A stretch of DNA of 64,000 nucleotides from the NCBI RefSeq assembly GCF_019090095.1, contig NZ_JAGQFP010000003.1:62001-126000 (forward strand), written 5' to 3'. The DNA comes from Stutzerimonas stutzeri. GTDB lineage: Bacteria > Pseudomonadota > Gammaproteobacteria > Pseudomonadales > Pseudomonadaceae. Positions 29,982 to 40,880 of this stretch are shown in pieces. A program made the translations under genes and the position numbers. Each line of letters starts with the position of its first letter. Positions within the stretch are counted from its first letter, which is position 1. Below the pieces are notes generated by a model. That model was not told where the DNA came from, did no database searches, and was given only the letters and a program-made list of their open reading frames with translations.

Positions 29982-31484
29982 TTAGCGAGCCTGCGCGATT
30001 TCTTGCTGAACACTGGCAAAGCTCCGCGGCCAAGGCTTACCGCTCCTCAACGCCGCAGGCAGTTTCTTTATGGCATCCAGCGCAGCGTCGCGACTGGCGA
30101 AGCTGCCGTAGGTGACGACATACAGCGGCTTGCCCTCGTGACGCTTGACGAAATACCGGAAGCCTTCGCCGTGCTGCTTGATCAGCGCCTCGGCGTTGCT
30201 CTGGGTACGGGTACCCAATACCTGCACCAGGTAGTGGTTTTTCGGCTGCGTAGCGTACCAATTCGTCGGCGTAGCGGCCTCAGGCTTGGCAACCGCTTCT
30301 TTCACCGGCTCACGGGGCGCTGCTGCCTTGGGCGCTGGCGCAACAGCCGGCGCTTGAGCGGGCGCAGGAGACGGGGCAACCGGCTCGCTAGCGACCGGCG
30401 GGCTATCGTTCGCGGGCTCGACCAGGACCGGCTCTCGCTCAGGCTCCAGCATCGAAGGCTCATCCGGTTCAGCGCCCCCTGCAGCGGCGAGCGGCTCACG
30501 AATGATCGGCTGTTCGAGCGGCGCGGCATCGCCGCCAGCTACTTCAGCCTCGGACGGCGCTGCCTGTGAACCAGCCGTGCCCGCTGTATCGAGCGGCAGG
30601 CTCGTGGTGACGGGCGCCCTGACCGGCTGCTCATCCGAATCCCGCATAAGCAACGCGATAACCACGACGCACACGACCGCGGCCAGCGCCAGCAGATGTT
30701 TCATCGGCAGCGGAAAAGCCCAGCCGCCCGACTTGCGCTGGCCTTTGGACTGCTGCATGGCCGCGAGGAGCTCATCACGGGCAACCTGGTTTATCGCACC
30801 GGGCCAGCCGCCGGACTCGGCATGAATCCGAGCGACCTGCTCGTCGCTGAAACAATCCAGTCCGCCACCAGCTCCTTCGAGGCGCAACGCCAGGTATTCG
30901 CGGGTCTCATCTTCTTCGTACGGCTGCAGCGCAATTACATGAAAGCGCTCCTCGCCCTCGACCAGCGCCTCCAGACGAGCCACCAATGCATGCTCACCGA
31001 ACAGGAACACGTGGGGTCGCCCTTCCGGGTTTCCTTGCGCCAGCCGCAACAGGGTCTCGACCGCCGCGCCGGTGAGACGCTCAGCGTCATCGACCAGCAG
31101 ATAGACTTCCTGTCCGGTCAAGGCCAGTTGGATGATCTGTGCGAGGATCGAATCCACATCGGCGCGCGGGCAGCCGAGCGCCTGCGCGATCTGCTGCAAC
31201 ACGGCGCTCGAATCGATGGTGTCCTGCGGCGAGATGACCACACTCTGCACGGCCTGCTTGTTGCTGCTGGCGACGAGCGCTTGGCGCACGAGGGTCTTGC
31301 CACTGCCCTCAGGTCCCGTCACCACCAGCAGCAGCTGGCTGTAGCGAGCCAGATGATGCAACTGCCCCAACACAGGCTTGCGCTGAGCCGGGAAGAACTT
31401 GAAGCCAGGCACTCGGGCAGCAAAAGGATCATGACTGAACCCGTAATGGTTCAGGTACGAATCGTCGGCGGACAAACTGGTCAT
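29982..31484 (-). CDS. damX: DamX-like AAA ATPase with SPOR domain
   Basis: A 500-residue cell-division-associated protein. The N-terminal AAA/ExeA-like ATPase (about 1-265) has Walker A GPEGSGKT near 57 and Walker B LLVDD near 126. A single membrane segment at about 278-297 is followed by a long Pro/Ala-rich linker and a C-terminal SPOR domain (about 415-490) that binds denuded peptidoglycan at the septum. The order aroK-aroB-damX is the same as in E. coli, where dam follows; no dam gene is present here. It starts 9 bp after the aroB stop. Confidence 0.85.
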   Translation of the reverse strand: MTSLSADDSYLNHYGFSHDPFAARVPGFKFFPAQRKPVLGQLHHLARYSQLLLVVTGPEGSGKTLVRQALVASSNKQAVQSVVISPQDTIDSSAVLQQIAQALGCPRADVDSILAQIIQLALTGQEVYLLVDDAERLTGAAVETLLRLAQGNPEGRPHVFLFGEHALVARLEALVEGEERFHVIALQPYEEDETREYLALRLEGAGGGLDCFSDEQVARIHAESGGWPGAINQVARDELLAAMQQSKGQRKSGGWAFPLPMKHLLALAAVVCVVVIALLMRDSDEQPVRAPVTTSLPLDTAGTAGSQAAPSEAEVAGGDAAPLEQPIIREPLAAAGGAEPDEPSMLEPEREPVLVEPANDSPPVASEPVAPSPAPAQAPAVAPAPKAAAPREPVKEAVAKPEAATPTNWYATQPKNHYLVQVLGTRTQSNAEALIKQHGEGFRYFVKRHEGKPLYVVTYGSFASRDAALDAIKKLPAALRSGKPWPRSFASVQQEIAQAR

Positions 31485-31493
31485 GGAAATCTC

Positions 31494-32597
31494 TTAAGTC
31501 CTCGGCGCTTGCGTAAGCGAGTCGTAATTGGCGTTCAACGTGGATTCGAGAACCTCACGCGGGAAATCACTGGTGACCACAGCCTCACCCAGGTGTTTGA
31601 GCAGCACCAACCGTAAACGCCCGTCCAGAACCTTCTTGTCGACAGCCATATGCTCGAGGAAGTCCTCGGCACGCATATTGGCCGGCGGCACCACTGGCAG
31701 ACCCGCTCGCGCCAACAATCGTACCGAGCGGTCTCGCTCAGCGGTCGAAATCCAGCCTAGCTGCCGGGACATTTCCAGCGCCATGACCGTGCCGGCCGAG
31801 ACCGCCTCGCCATGCAGCCAGACGCCATAGCCTTGATGGGTTTCAATGGCGTGACCAAAGGTATGCCCGAGATTGAGCGTGGCTCGAATGCCCGACTCTC
31901 GCTCATCGGCACCCACTACCCGCGCTTTGGCTGCGCAGGAGCGCCGAATGGCCTCGGTCAATGCATGCGGGTCCAGCGCTCGGAGCTTGTCGACATTGTC
32001 TTCGAGCCAACCGAGAAACGGTTCGTCGCAGATCAGGCCGTACTTGATGACTTCAGCCAGGCCGGCGGACAGCTCACGCGCAGGCAATGTCGCCAGCGTG
32101 GCCGTATCGATCAATACCGCCTGCGGCTGATAGAACGCGCCGATCATATTCTTGCCCAGCGGGTGGTTGATGCCCGTTTTTCCGCCAACGGACGAATCCA
32201 CCTGGGACAGCAAGGTCGTCGGCACCTGGATGAAACTCACCCCGCGCTGGTAGCTCGCCGCGGCAAAACCGGCCATGTCACCGATGACACCGCCGCCGAG
32301 GGCGATAACCGTCGTATTGCGGTCGTGCCGAGCGGTGAGCAATGCGTCGAATATCGACTGCAAGGTTTCCCAGTTCTTGTGCGCCTCGCCGTCGGGTAGC
32401 ACGACGGGCGTGACGCTGTAGCCTGCCAGGCTCCGCGTCAAGCGTTCCAGGTAAAGCGGTGCAACGGTGTCGTTGGTGACGATCGCGACTTGCTTGCCGC
32501 GGATGTGGCGAGATAACAGCTCGGCCTGATCGATGAGCTGCGCGCCAATGAAGATCGGGTAGCTACGCTCGCCGAGGTCGACTTGTAGAGTCTGCAT
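31494..32597 (-). CDS. aroB: 3-Dehydroquinate synthase
   Basis: A 367-residue NAD- and zinc-dependent enzyme, the second step of the shikimate pathway. The NAD-binding block [11 protein letters not shown] is near 100; zinc ligands are expected in the [20 protein letters not shown] and LHGEAVSAG segments, all present. It lies 24 bp after aroK and so continues the pil-aro operon. The shikimate pathway supplies the tyrosine and phenylalanine that feed the aryl polyene pathway. Confidence 0.95.
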   Translation of the reverse strand: MQTLQVDLGERSYPIFIGAQLIDQAELLSRHIRGKQVAIVTNDTVAPLYLERLTRSLAGYSVTPVVLPDGEAHKNWETLQSIFDALLTARHDRNTTVIALGGGVIGDMAGFAAASYQRGVSFIQVPTTLLSQVDSSVGGKTGINHPLGKNMIGAFYQPQAVLIDTATLATLPARELSAGLAEVIKYGLICDEPFLGWLEDNVDKLRALDPHALTEAIRRSCAAKARVVGADERESGIRATLNLGHTFGHAIETHQGYGVWLHGEAVSAGTVMALEMSRQLGWISTAERDRSVRLLARAGLPVVPPANMRAEDFLEHMAVDKKVLDGRLRLVLLKHLGEAVVTSDFPREVLESTLNANYDSLTQAPRT

Positions 32598-32621
32598 AGA
32601 GGCCCCGCGGTTAAAAGGGAC

Positions 32622-33167
32622 CTAGGATAACGCAGATTGACCCTGGCTTTCACGAGGCGCGAGCGACTGAAGCTGTTCGAGAATCTGCGCAACAACCAGG
32701 CGCGGTGGGCGCTCATCGGTCTGAATGATCAGGTCGGCAACCTCCCGGTATAACGGATCCCTGACAGCCATAAGCCCGGTGAGGATTTCTCGAGGATTGG
32801 CGGTCTGCAGCAGCGGGCGGTTACGGTCCCGCGAGGTTCGGTCGAGTTGTTGCTCGACCGACGTGCATAGATAGATGACCCGGCCTCCTGCCCGCAGCAT
32901 TTGCCGATTTTCCGGCCGCAACACGGCCCCACCCCCGGTCGCCAGAACGACACCGCTCATCTGGCATAGCTCCTTGATGGCGACATGCTCCCGCTCTCGA
33001 AAGCCCTGCTCTCCCTCGACGTCGAAAATCAGCGGGATGCTGGCCCCCGTGCGCTGCTCGATTTCCCTGTCGGAATCTCGAAAGGGCAGGCGAAGCTCCT
33101 TGGCGAGCAGGCGTCCGATGGTGCTCTTACCGGCCCCCATCGGACCCACGAGAATGATATTGGGCAT
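32622..33167 (-). CDS. aroK: Shikimate kinase
   Basis: A small P-loop kinase that makes shikimate-3-phosphate. Walker A is GPMGAGKST near residue 8, the shikimate-binding DSDREIE is near 32, and GGGAV near 77 is the second substrate-binding block. The ATG at 33167 and a GTG three bases upstream (33170) are both possible; the start lies 4-7 bases after the pilQ stop, so the two are probably coupled. Confidence 0.93.
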   Translation of the reverse strand: MPNIILVGPMGAGKSTIGRLLAKELRLPFRDSDREIEQRTGASIPLIFDVEGEQGFREREHVAIKELCQMSGVVLATGGGAVLRPENRQMLRAGGRVIYLCTSVEQQLDRTSRDRNRPLLQTANPREILTGLMAVRDPLYREVADLIIQTDERPPRLVVAQILEQLQSLAPRESQGQSALS

Positions 33168-33173
33168 CACGGC

Positions 33174-35282
33174 TTAACGACTGGCTTGGATCGCCTGATT
33201 ATTCATGATCCGCGGAGTGATGAATACCAACAGTTCGGACTTTCTGTCTTGCACCAGGTCGCGACGGAACACCCGTCCCACGAACGGCAGATCGCCCAGG
33301 AACGGAACCTTGTCGACCGACTTGCTCTGCGTGTTGGAGAACACCCCACCGATGACGATGGTCTCACCGTCGGTCACCAGAACCTTGGCGTTAACTTCGT
33401 TCTTGCGAATCGATGGAACGCCGCCGGTACTGGCTGCCTGAGAGAAGTCCGGCTCGTCCTTGGTCACCTTGACCTCCATGATGATCCGGTTATCCGGCGT
33501 GATCTGCGGGGTAACCTCCAAGGATAGTGCAGCTTCCTTGAATGACGTGCTGGTTGCACCGCTGGAGCTCGCCTCTTGATACGGAACCTCGGCGCCCTTG
33601 AGGATCTTCGCCGTTTCCTTGTCAGCGGTAACCACCTTGGGCTGGGAAACGACCTCGCCATTACCGGTCTTTTCCATGGCCGAAAGTTGCAAGTCAAGAA
33701 TGGCATTGTTCGTGACAAAGCCAACACCAATGCCGGAGGTCGCACCGATCGCCCCCAAGTCAACGAACGGCGAGTTGAGTGGCGTTTCACGTGTACCGGG
33801 GAAACGACCGACCTGCCCCTCGTCGCCATCCTCTACACCCAGATTGCCGTCCTTACCCCAAGCGTTCCACTTGTCCCCCGCCCAGAGATTGCCGCCCCAG
33901 CGAACGCCCAGGCTCTTGTCATAGTCGACGTTCGCTTCGACGATCCGTGCCTCGATCATGACCTGACGTACCGGGATATCCAGTTGCGCGACGATCCGGC
34001 GGAGCTCGTCGAGGCGCTCCTGGGTCTGATAGGCAATGATGTTGTTGGTACGGTCATCGACCGCGATCGAGCCGCGATCGTTGCTTTCGCCGCCCTTGTC
34101 GGTTACCGACTGGAACAACCGGGCAATATCGGCAGCCTTGGCGTAGTTGACCTGCACGACTTCCCGGCGCAAGGGTGCCAGCTCGGCAATCTGACGCTGT
34201 GACTCGAGCTCCTGCCGCTCACGCGCGGCGATTTCGTCGGCCGGAGCGACCAGCAGAACGTTGCCCACCTGGCGCTTGTCGAGACCCTTGGTTTTGAGCA
34301 CCAATTCCAGCGCCTGGTCCCAGGGTACATTCTGCAGGCGCAGCGTGATGTTGCCCTGCACGGTATCACTGGCAACCAAGTTGAGGTCGGTAAAGTCAGC
34401 GATCAGCTGCAATACGGAGCGGACATCGATGTCCTGGAAATTCAGCGACAGCTTTTCCCCCGAATAGGTGAAATGCTCGGCCTTACGCTTCTCGGCATCC
34501 GCCTCGCTGAGCGGCTTGATGCTGATGGTCAGCTTGTCATCGGTCTGGTACGCCAGGTAGTCGTAGCGTCCAGTGGGCTCGATCAGGATGCTTGCACCAT
34601 CGGCCTTGCTGCTCGAGTCGACGAACTTGACCGGCGTAGCGAAGTCCTGGACATCCAATCGAACACGCAGGGACTCCGGCAGCTGGGTCTTGGCGAAGGT
34701 CACGCGGATCTTTCCGCCTTGCTCTTCGATGTTCGGGCTGATCGAAGCATCGGAGAGAGAAATCACGACATTGCCGGCACCGTCTTCGCCGCGCCGGAAA
34801 TCGACGTTGGTAATTGCCTTGCCCACCGCTACTGGGGCAACCGGCGCGGCTCGCTGCACGGGAACCAACGGCGCAGCAGCGGCGGCGACAGGAGCGGCAC
34901 CGCTGCTTTCGCCAAGGACGACAAACAGATTATTGCCATCGACGCGCGTGGAGTACGGCACCAGAGAAGTCAGATTCACGATCAGCCGGGTACGCCCCTG
35001 TGCCTCGACCACCGTTACGCTTCGTGCATTACCCACACCGAGCTCACGGCTCTTCGAAGCCAGCTTGCTGGACACCCCGGGCAGGTCGAGCGCGATGCGC
35101 GCCGGCTGATCGAGCGTATAACCGCGCGGCTCCGATACCGGCTCGTCGAACGCCAGTTTCAGCTCGACTCGATCACCGGGCAGCGACGCGACATCGAGTG
35201 AATTCAGGTTTGCCGCCAACAGGGCGGGCGAAATGAACGCCGCCAGCATGGAGAGGCCGAGACGAGAGAGAGTGCTATTCAT
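33174..35282 (-). CDS. pilQ: Type IV pilus secretin
   Basis: A 702-residue outer-membrane secretin, the pore through which type IV pili pass. A signal peptide (MNSTLSRLGLSMLAAFISP, cleaved after ALLA) is followed by two AMIN domains that bind peptidoglycan, a secretin N0/N1 region (LNFQDIDVRSVLQLIADF near 290) and the C-terminal secretin barrel with VPFLGDLPFVGRVFRR near 665. The ATG at 35282 has GGAAG upstream and starts a proper signal peptide; the longer frame does not. Confidence 0.95.
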   Translation of the reverse strand: MNSTLSRLGLSMLAAFISPALLAANLNSLDVASLPGDRVELKLAFDEPVSEPRGYTLDQPARIALDLPGVSSKLASKSRELGVGNARSVTVVEAQGRTRLIVNLTSLVPYSTRVDGNNLFVVLGESSGAAPVAAAAAPLVPVQRAAPVAPVAVGKAITNVDFRRGEDGAGNVVISLSDASISPNIEEQGGKIRVTFAKTQLPESLRVRLDVQDFATPVKFVDSSSKADGASILIEPTGRYDYLAYQTDDKLTISIKPLSEADAEKRKAEHFTYSGEKLSLNFQDIDVRSVLQLIADFTDLNLVASDTVQGNITLRLQNVPWDQALELVLKTKGLDKRQVGNVLLVAPADEIAARERQELESQRQIAELAPLRREVVQVNYAKAADIARLFQSVTDKGGESNDRGSIAVDDRTNNIIAYQTQERLDELRRIVAQLDIPVRQVMIEARIVEANVDYDKSLGVRWGGNLWAGDKWNAWGKDGNLGVEDGDEGQVGRFPGTRETPLNSPFVDLGAIGATSGIGVGFVTNNAILDLQLSAMEKTGNGEVVSQPKVVTADKETAKILKGAEVPYQEASSSGATSTSFKEAALSLEVTPQITPDNRIIMEVKVTKDEPDFSQAASTGGVPSIRKNEVNAKVLVTDGETIVIGGVFSNTQSKSVDKVPFLGDLPFVGRVFRRDLVQDRKSELLVFITPRIMNNQAIQASR

Positions 35283-35333
35283 AAAAGGCTTCCGTTGTGC
35301 AGACCGGTATAGGTTTTCCATTTTTGCCATGAC

Positions 35334-35861
35334 TCAGGACCGCTCTTTCAAGGTCAGGCTGCGCGGGCGCTCAAGCCACCCACCCTCTCCGTCCGGAACG
35401 ATTTCAAGCACATCCACCTCAGCCTCGCCGATGTCAACGATGCGACCGTGATTGCGCCCCAGATAGTCACCGATCTTGACTCGGTGAACCCCGTCGCCGC
35501 CTTTGATCAAAGCGTACTTGCCCGACTCGTTGGTCAGCGTGCCAACCATGACGAAGTTTTCGATATTGAATTGCTCGAGGAACTGCTTGACGCGCGTCTC
35601 GTCAGGCCGGACATCCTTCGACCCCTTCTGCCGCTGGGCCAGGTCGAGCTTGACAGGCGGCTGGAACGGATGGCGCAGCGACGAAGCACTGTAAGTGAAC
35701 GCCTCATAGGGCAAGAACGAAGGCAGTGGCTCGATCGAGCCCTTGGGCCTGGCCCGCACCTCGGCCATATATGCCCGCAGATCGTCGAAGTCGCCACCGC
35801 CATCACACCCGACGAGCAGCGCGAACCCAAGGCCTAGCGCAACAAGTTTGGCTCCATTCAT
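35334..35861 (-). CDS. pilP: Type IV pilus lipoprotein PilP
   Basis: A 175-residue inner-membrane lipoprotein. The lipobox L16-V17-G18-C19 closes a short signal peptide. The C-terminal half is a beta domain (GTLTNESGKYALI, then a GDYLGRNHGRI segment) that binds the PilQ N0 region. It links the PilNO complex to the secretin and overlaps pilO by 4 bp. Confidence 0.94.
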   Translation of the reverse strand: MNGAKLVALGLGFALLVGCDGGGDFDDLRAYMAEVRARPKGSIEPLPSFLPYEAFTYSASSLRHPFQPPVKLDLAQRQKGSKDVRPDETRVKQFLEQFNIENFVMVGTLTNESGKYALIKGGDGVHRVKIGDYLGRNHGRIVDIGEAEVDVLEIVPDGEGGWLERPRSLTLKERS

Positions 35862-36481
35862 TTCTGCAGCCCCTTGTCGTTATAGCGATAGGTCTTGGCC
35901 AGAATGCTCATACGCAGCTTGGAAGACGACCCGGTGCTTTCCGGCTTTATTTCGAAATCATGCAAGGTGACGATTCGAGGCAGGCTTGATACACCGCTTA
36001 CGAAGGTCGCCAGATCGTGATAGCCACCGACTACTTTGATCTGAATAGGCAACTCGATATAGAACTGCTGGGTAACTTCGGGCTGCAGCTTGATCTCTTC
36101 GAACTCGAGCCCGCTTCCCAAACCGGTCCGGGTGATGTCTTCAAGCAAACCGGGCACCTCGGTATCGCTGGGCAGCTGACGCAGCAGCGCACCGAACGAG
36201 GCCTCCATTTCGACCATCTGCTCCTTATAGGCCTCCAGATTGGCCGCCTGGAATGCCTTCGAGGAAAACTGCTGCTTCAGGGTTTCTTCCTGCGCCTTCT
36301 GCTGGTCCAGGCTGTCCTGCAAATCGCTGAGGTAGAAGTAGTAACCCCCTCCCAGCATAAGCACCATCAGCAACAGCGCAGCGATCACTTTCACGACAAC
36401 CGGCCATGAGCCCAGGTTGTTCATGTCCAGGTCGCTCAGGTCGACACTGCGTAGACTCTCCAGGGAGTTCGCCAGACTCAT
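35858..36481 (-). CDS. pilO: Type IV pilus inner-membrane protein PilO
   Basis: A 207-residue bitopic protein. One membrane segment (about 31-52, VKVIAALLLMVLMLGGGYY) is followed by a coiled coil (about 55-95) and a ferredoxin-like periplasmic domain. PilO pairs with PilN to form the alignment complex. Starts and stops overlap by 4 bp with both neighbours. Confidence 0.94.
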   Translation of the reverse strand: MSLANSLESLRSVDLSDLDMNNLGSWPVVVKVIAALLLMVLMLGGGYYFYLSDLQDSLDQQKAQEETLKQQFSSKAFQAANLEAYKEQMVEMEASFGALLRQLPSDTEVPGLLEDITRTGLGSGLEFEEIKLQPEVTQQFYIELPIQIKVVGGYHDLATFVSGVSSLPRIVTLHDFEIKPESTGSSSKLRMSILAKTYRYNDKGLQK

Positions 36482-37049
36482 GGCTTACCTCCTTCGGTCA
36501 CGCTGCCCGGCTGCGTTTGCTGCACCGTCAGCTGGAACACGTTTTCCTGATCGACCGCTCCCGCTGTCACAGCCTTCACCTCGTTCAGGTTGGGCGCTTC
36601 CAGCCATTCAGAACCATCCAAGTTGCGCATCAGGTTAGAGACCCGGTTGTTGGATTCAGCTGCACCCACGATGGCGATGCTCTTGCCAGTCATTTTCAGC
36701 CCGGTGAAATACACGCCATCCGGCAGCGTACGAACCAGTTGATCGAAGACCCTCGCGATGATCGGCCGGTTACCCTGCAGGTCCTGGATGATCTTCATCC
36801 GCTCGAGCAACTGCTGGCGGCGCTCGCGCAGCTCCTTGATCTCGACGATGCGGGCATCCAGCACCGCGATCTCTTTGCGGATGAACTCGTTCCGCGCGTT
36901 CTGCTGTTCGATGGCGCGGGTGAAGTACTGGTCGGCAAGAAACAACAGGCCCACTGCGACGACGGCCACGCCCGCGAGCGAGACCAGAAAGCGCTGCTTA
37001 CGCTCCTCCCGGAGCTGTTCGCGCCAAGGTAAAAGGTTGATCCGGGCCA

Positions 37050-37050
<1 letters not shown>
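36478..37050 (-). CDS. pilN: Type IV pilus inner-membrane protein PilN
   Basis: A 190-residue bitopic protein. The cytoplasmic N terminus MARINLLPWRE contains the conserved INLLP motif that binds PilM. A membrane segment (about 21-42), a coiled coil (about 47-80) and a periplasmic alpha/beta domain follow. Confidence 0.94.
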
Positions 37051-38129
<1,079 letters not shown>

Positions 38130-38219
38130 TTATCCGCTACTTACGGATTAATTATGTTTGTCCGCATTAGATAACAGGCTTGACAGAAGCGCAAATGGCT
38201 CCCTGGTAAAAAAACCGCT

Positions 38220-38225
38220 TATAAT
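38220..38225 (+). promoter_or_regulatory. Consensus -10 box upstream of ponA
   Basis: An exact TATAAT sits 73 bp before the ponA start. No convincing -35 lies 17 bases upstream; a perfect TTGACA at 38180-38185 is 34 bases away, too far to pair with this -10. The 183-bp gap between divergent pilM and ponA must hold both promoters. Confidence 0.4.
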
Positions 38226-38297
38226 GTGAACGGTTTTTCCTTTCAGCATCGTTTGCGGCTTACACCTCATTCCTCACCCTGGATTCAACGACCCCTG

Positions 38298-40736
38298 ATG
38301 CGTTTTCTGAAGTTTTTTCTATGGTCATGCCTGACTATTTTCTGCGGACTATTACTCAGTCTCAGTGGCGCGTTTCTCTATCTAAGCCCGAACCTGCCGT
38401 CGGTCGACTCGCTACGCAGCATACAGCTCCAGATTCCGCTGCGTGTCTATAGCGATGACGACAAGCTGATCGCCGAATATGGAGAGATGCGCCGCTCCCC
38501 GATCGGCTTCGAGCAAATACCCAACGACTTCATCGCAGCCCTGTTATCGGCCGAAGACGATAACTTCGCCAATCATTATGGCGTCGATGTTTCCAGCCTG
38601 ATGCGCGCTGCCACGCAATTATTGAAGACCGGGCATATTCAGACCGGCGGCAGCACCATCACCATGCAGGTCGCGAAGAACTACTTCCTCACCAGCGAAC
38701 GGAGCTTCTCTCGCAAGATCAACGAGATTCTCCTAGCCCTTCAGATCGAACGAGAACTGAGCAAGGACGAAATCCTCGAGCTGTACGTGAACAAGATCTA
38801 CCTAGGCAACCGGGCCTACGGCATCGAGGCGGCCGCGCAGGTCTATTACGGAAAGCCTATCGGAGAGCTGAGCCTGGCACAGATGGCCATGATCGCGGGC
38901 CTGCCCAAGGCACCCTCGGCGTACAACCCACTGGCGAATCCGGTACGCGCCAAGGAGCGCCGCAACTGGATCCTGGGGCGTATGTATCGGCTCGGAAAAA
39001 TCGACGAGACCCAGTACCAGAATGCACTGGCCGAAGAAGTCGACGCTTCGTATCACGGCGCCTCTCCTGAGCTCGACGCGCCCTATATCGCGGAGATGGC
39101 ACGGGCCGAGATGGTCGGGCGCTTCGGTAGCGCGGCGTATACAGACGGGTTCCGCGTCTACACCACCATCAGCAGCGAACGCCAGATGGCCGCCAACCAG
39201 GCACTGCGTGACGGATTGATCGAGTACGACCAGCGCCATGGTTACCGAGGCCCGGAGGCCCATCTGCCGGGCACCGATCCTGCCGCCTGGGTGAAGGCGC
39301 TTGGCAACTATCGCAGTCAATCCGGTCTTCTGCCGGCCGTCGTCAGCTCCGTCTCCAAGGATTCGATCAATGTGCTGTTGCGTGACGGCAGTGAGCATGC
39401 CATCGGCTGGGAAAGCATGAAGTGGGCCCGCCCGTTCATCAACACCAACAGCCTGGGCCCGCAGCCCAAATCGCCATCCGAGGTGGTCAAGCCCGGCGAT
39501 GTCATTCGTGTTCAGCTCGTTGAAGAGCAGGCAGTGTTCAGCCAGGTACCCGCAGCGCAGGGCGCCCTGGTGTCTCTCGACCCGCAGGACGGCTCGATCG
39601 AAGCACTGACCGGCGGTTTCTCCTTCGGCCAGAGCAATTACAACCGCGCCATCCAGGCCAAGCGCCAGCCTGGTTCAAGCTTCAAGCCCTTCGTTTATAG
39701 CGCCGCGCTGGATGCGGGATTCACCCCGGCAACGCTGGTCAACGACTCGCCCATCGTCTTCGTCGAAGAAGGCCTGGACCGGGTATGGCGCCCGAAGAAC
39801 GACAACAACACCTTCCTGGGCCCCATCCGCCTGCGCGAGGCACTGTACAAGTCACGCAACCTGGTCTCGATCCGCCTGCTGCGAACGCTTGGCATCCCTT
39901 ATACGATCGATTACATCAAGCGCTTCGGCTTCAAGCCCGAGGATCTTCCGGCGAATCTGTCGCTGGCACTCGGCACGGCAACCCTGACGCCAATGGAAAT
40001 CGCCACCGGCTGGACCGCCTTTGCCAACGGCGGCTACAAGATCGAGCCGTACCTGATTACGCGGGTCGAAGACCGGGACGAGAAAGTCATATTCGAGGCC
40101 AATCCGGCGCGCGTCCCGGACAACCACACCGTGGATCTCGCCGAAACCGACACCGGGACAACCACCTTTGCTCAGGCCGACACCTTGCTGCCGGGCTCAG
40201 AGCCCGACAGCCAAGCACCCGTCCATGCCGAGCAGATCATCGATGAGCGCACCGCCTACATCATGACCAGCATGTTGCAAGACGTCATCAAGCGCGGTAC
40301 CGGGAGGCGGGCGCTGGCGCTGGGGCGTGGCGACCTTGCCGGGAAGACCGGCACGACCAACGAATCCAAGGACAGCTGGTTTTCCGGCTACAACGCCGAT
40401 ATCGTGACCACCGTCTGGACCGGCTTCGATCAGCCGCAAAGCCTCGGTCGCCGGGAATACGGCGGAACCGTCGCATTGCCGATATGGATGAAATACATGG
40501 GCGCGGTCCTGGACGGAAAGCCCGAGCATGCCCCCGCCGAACCGGACGGCATCCTGACGCTGCGTATTGATCCCAAGAGTGGTCGCGCGGCGGCACCGGG
40601 CACGCCGGACGCCTACTTCGAAGTCTTTCGCAGCGAGGATTCGCCCCCCAACATGGGCGACGACATGCTGCCTGGCTCGACCCTTCCCGACACCCCGCTA
40701 CCGGCGTCCGAGGCCGCCCCGATCGACCTGTTCTAG
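38298..40736 (+). CDS. ponA: Class A penicillin-binding protein 1A
   Basis: An 812-residue bifunctional peptidoglycan synthase. One N-terminal membrane anchor (about 8-30) precedes the glycosyltransferase domain, with the catalytic glutamate in LLSAEDDNF near 87 and GGSTITMQVAKN near 118. An OB-like region follows. The transpeptidase domain has the serine in RQPGSSFKPF near 457, the SxN motif in KSRNLVS and the KTG motif in LAGKTGTT. The ATG at 38298 gives the usual MRFLKFF start, although a strong ribosome site is not visible. It is divergent from pilM, as in other pseudomonads. Confidence 0.94.
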   Translation: MRFLKFFLWSCLTIFCGLLLSLSGAFLYLSPNLPSVDSLRSIQLQIPLRVYSDDDKLIAEYGEMRRSPIGFEQIPNDFIAALLSAEDDNFANHYGVDVSSLMRAATQLLKTGHIQTGGSTITMQVAKNYFLTSERSFSRKINEILLALQIERELSKDEILELYVNKIYLGNRAYGIEAAAQVYYGKPIGELSLAQMAMIAGLPKAPSAYNPLANPVRAKERRNWILGRMYRLGKIDETQYQNALAEEVDASYHGASPELDAPYIAEMARAEMVGRFGSAAYTDGFRVYTTISSERQMAANQALRDGLIEYDQRHGYRGPEAHLPGTDPAAWVKALGNYRSQSGLLPAVVSSVSKDSINVLLRDGSEHAIGWESMKWARPFINTNSLGPQPKSPSEVVKPGDVIRVQLVEEQAVFSQVPAAQGALVSLDPQDGSIEALTGGFSFGQSNYNRAIQAKRQPGSSFKPFVYSAALDAGFTPATLVNDSPIVFVEEGLDRVWRPKNDNNTFLGPIRLREALYKSRNLVSIRLLRTLGIPYTIDYIKRFGFKPEDLPANLSLALGTATLTPMEIATGWTAFANGGYKIEPYLITRVEDRDEKVIFEANPARVPDNHTVDLAETDTGTTTFAQADTLLPGSEPDSQAPVHAEQIIDERTAYIMTSMLQDVIKRGTGRRALALGRGDLAGKTGTTNESKDSWFSGYNADIVTTVWTGFDQPQSLGRREYGGTVALPIWMKYMGAVLDGKPEHAPAEPDGILTLRIDPKSGRAAAPGTPDAYFEVFRSEDSPPNMGDDMLPGSTLPDTPLPASEAAPIDLF

Positions 40737-40806
40737 CTGGTCAGGCAGGCCGCTCGCGCGGAGCGCCGGCTGGCCAGCCGTCAGCCTCCCCAAATCGAAA
40801 GCCAAA

Positions 40807-40838
40807 CGAAAAACCCCGGCATCGGCCGGGGTTTTTCG
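40807..40838. terminator. Strong bidirectional terminator between ponA and maeB
   Basis: A perfect 14-bp stem (40807-40820 with 40825-40838) with loop ATCG contains its own A and T tracts. It lies between convergent genes and can end both. Confidence 0.9.
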
Positions 40839-40880
40839 TGGTGTCGTGAAGCCGACTACAAGTCAGGCACGAGCGAGCAA

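Noticed and set aside
38180..38225. TTGACA paired with TATAAT as a ponA promoter
   Set aside because: The spacing is 34 bases, twice the usual 17, so the two boxes cannot be one sigma-70 promoter.
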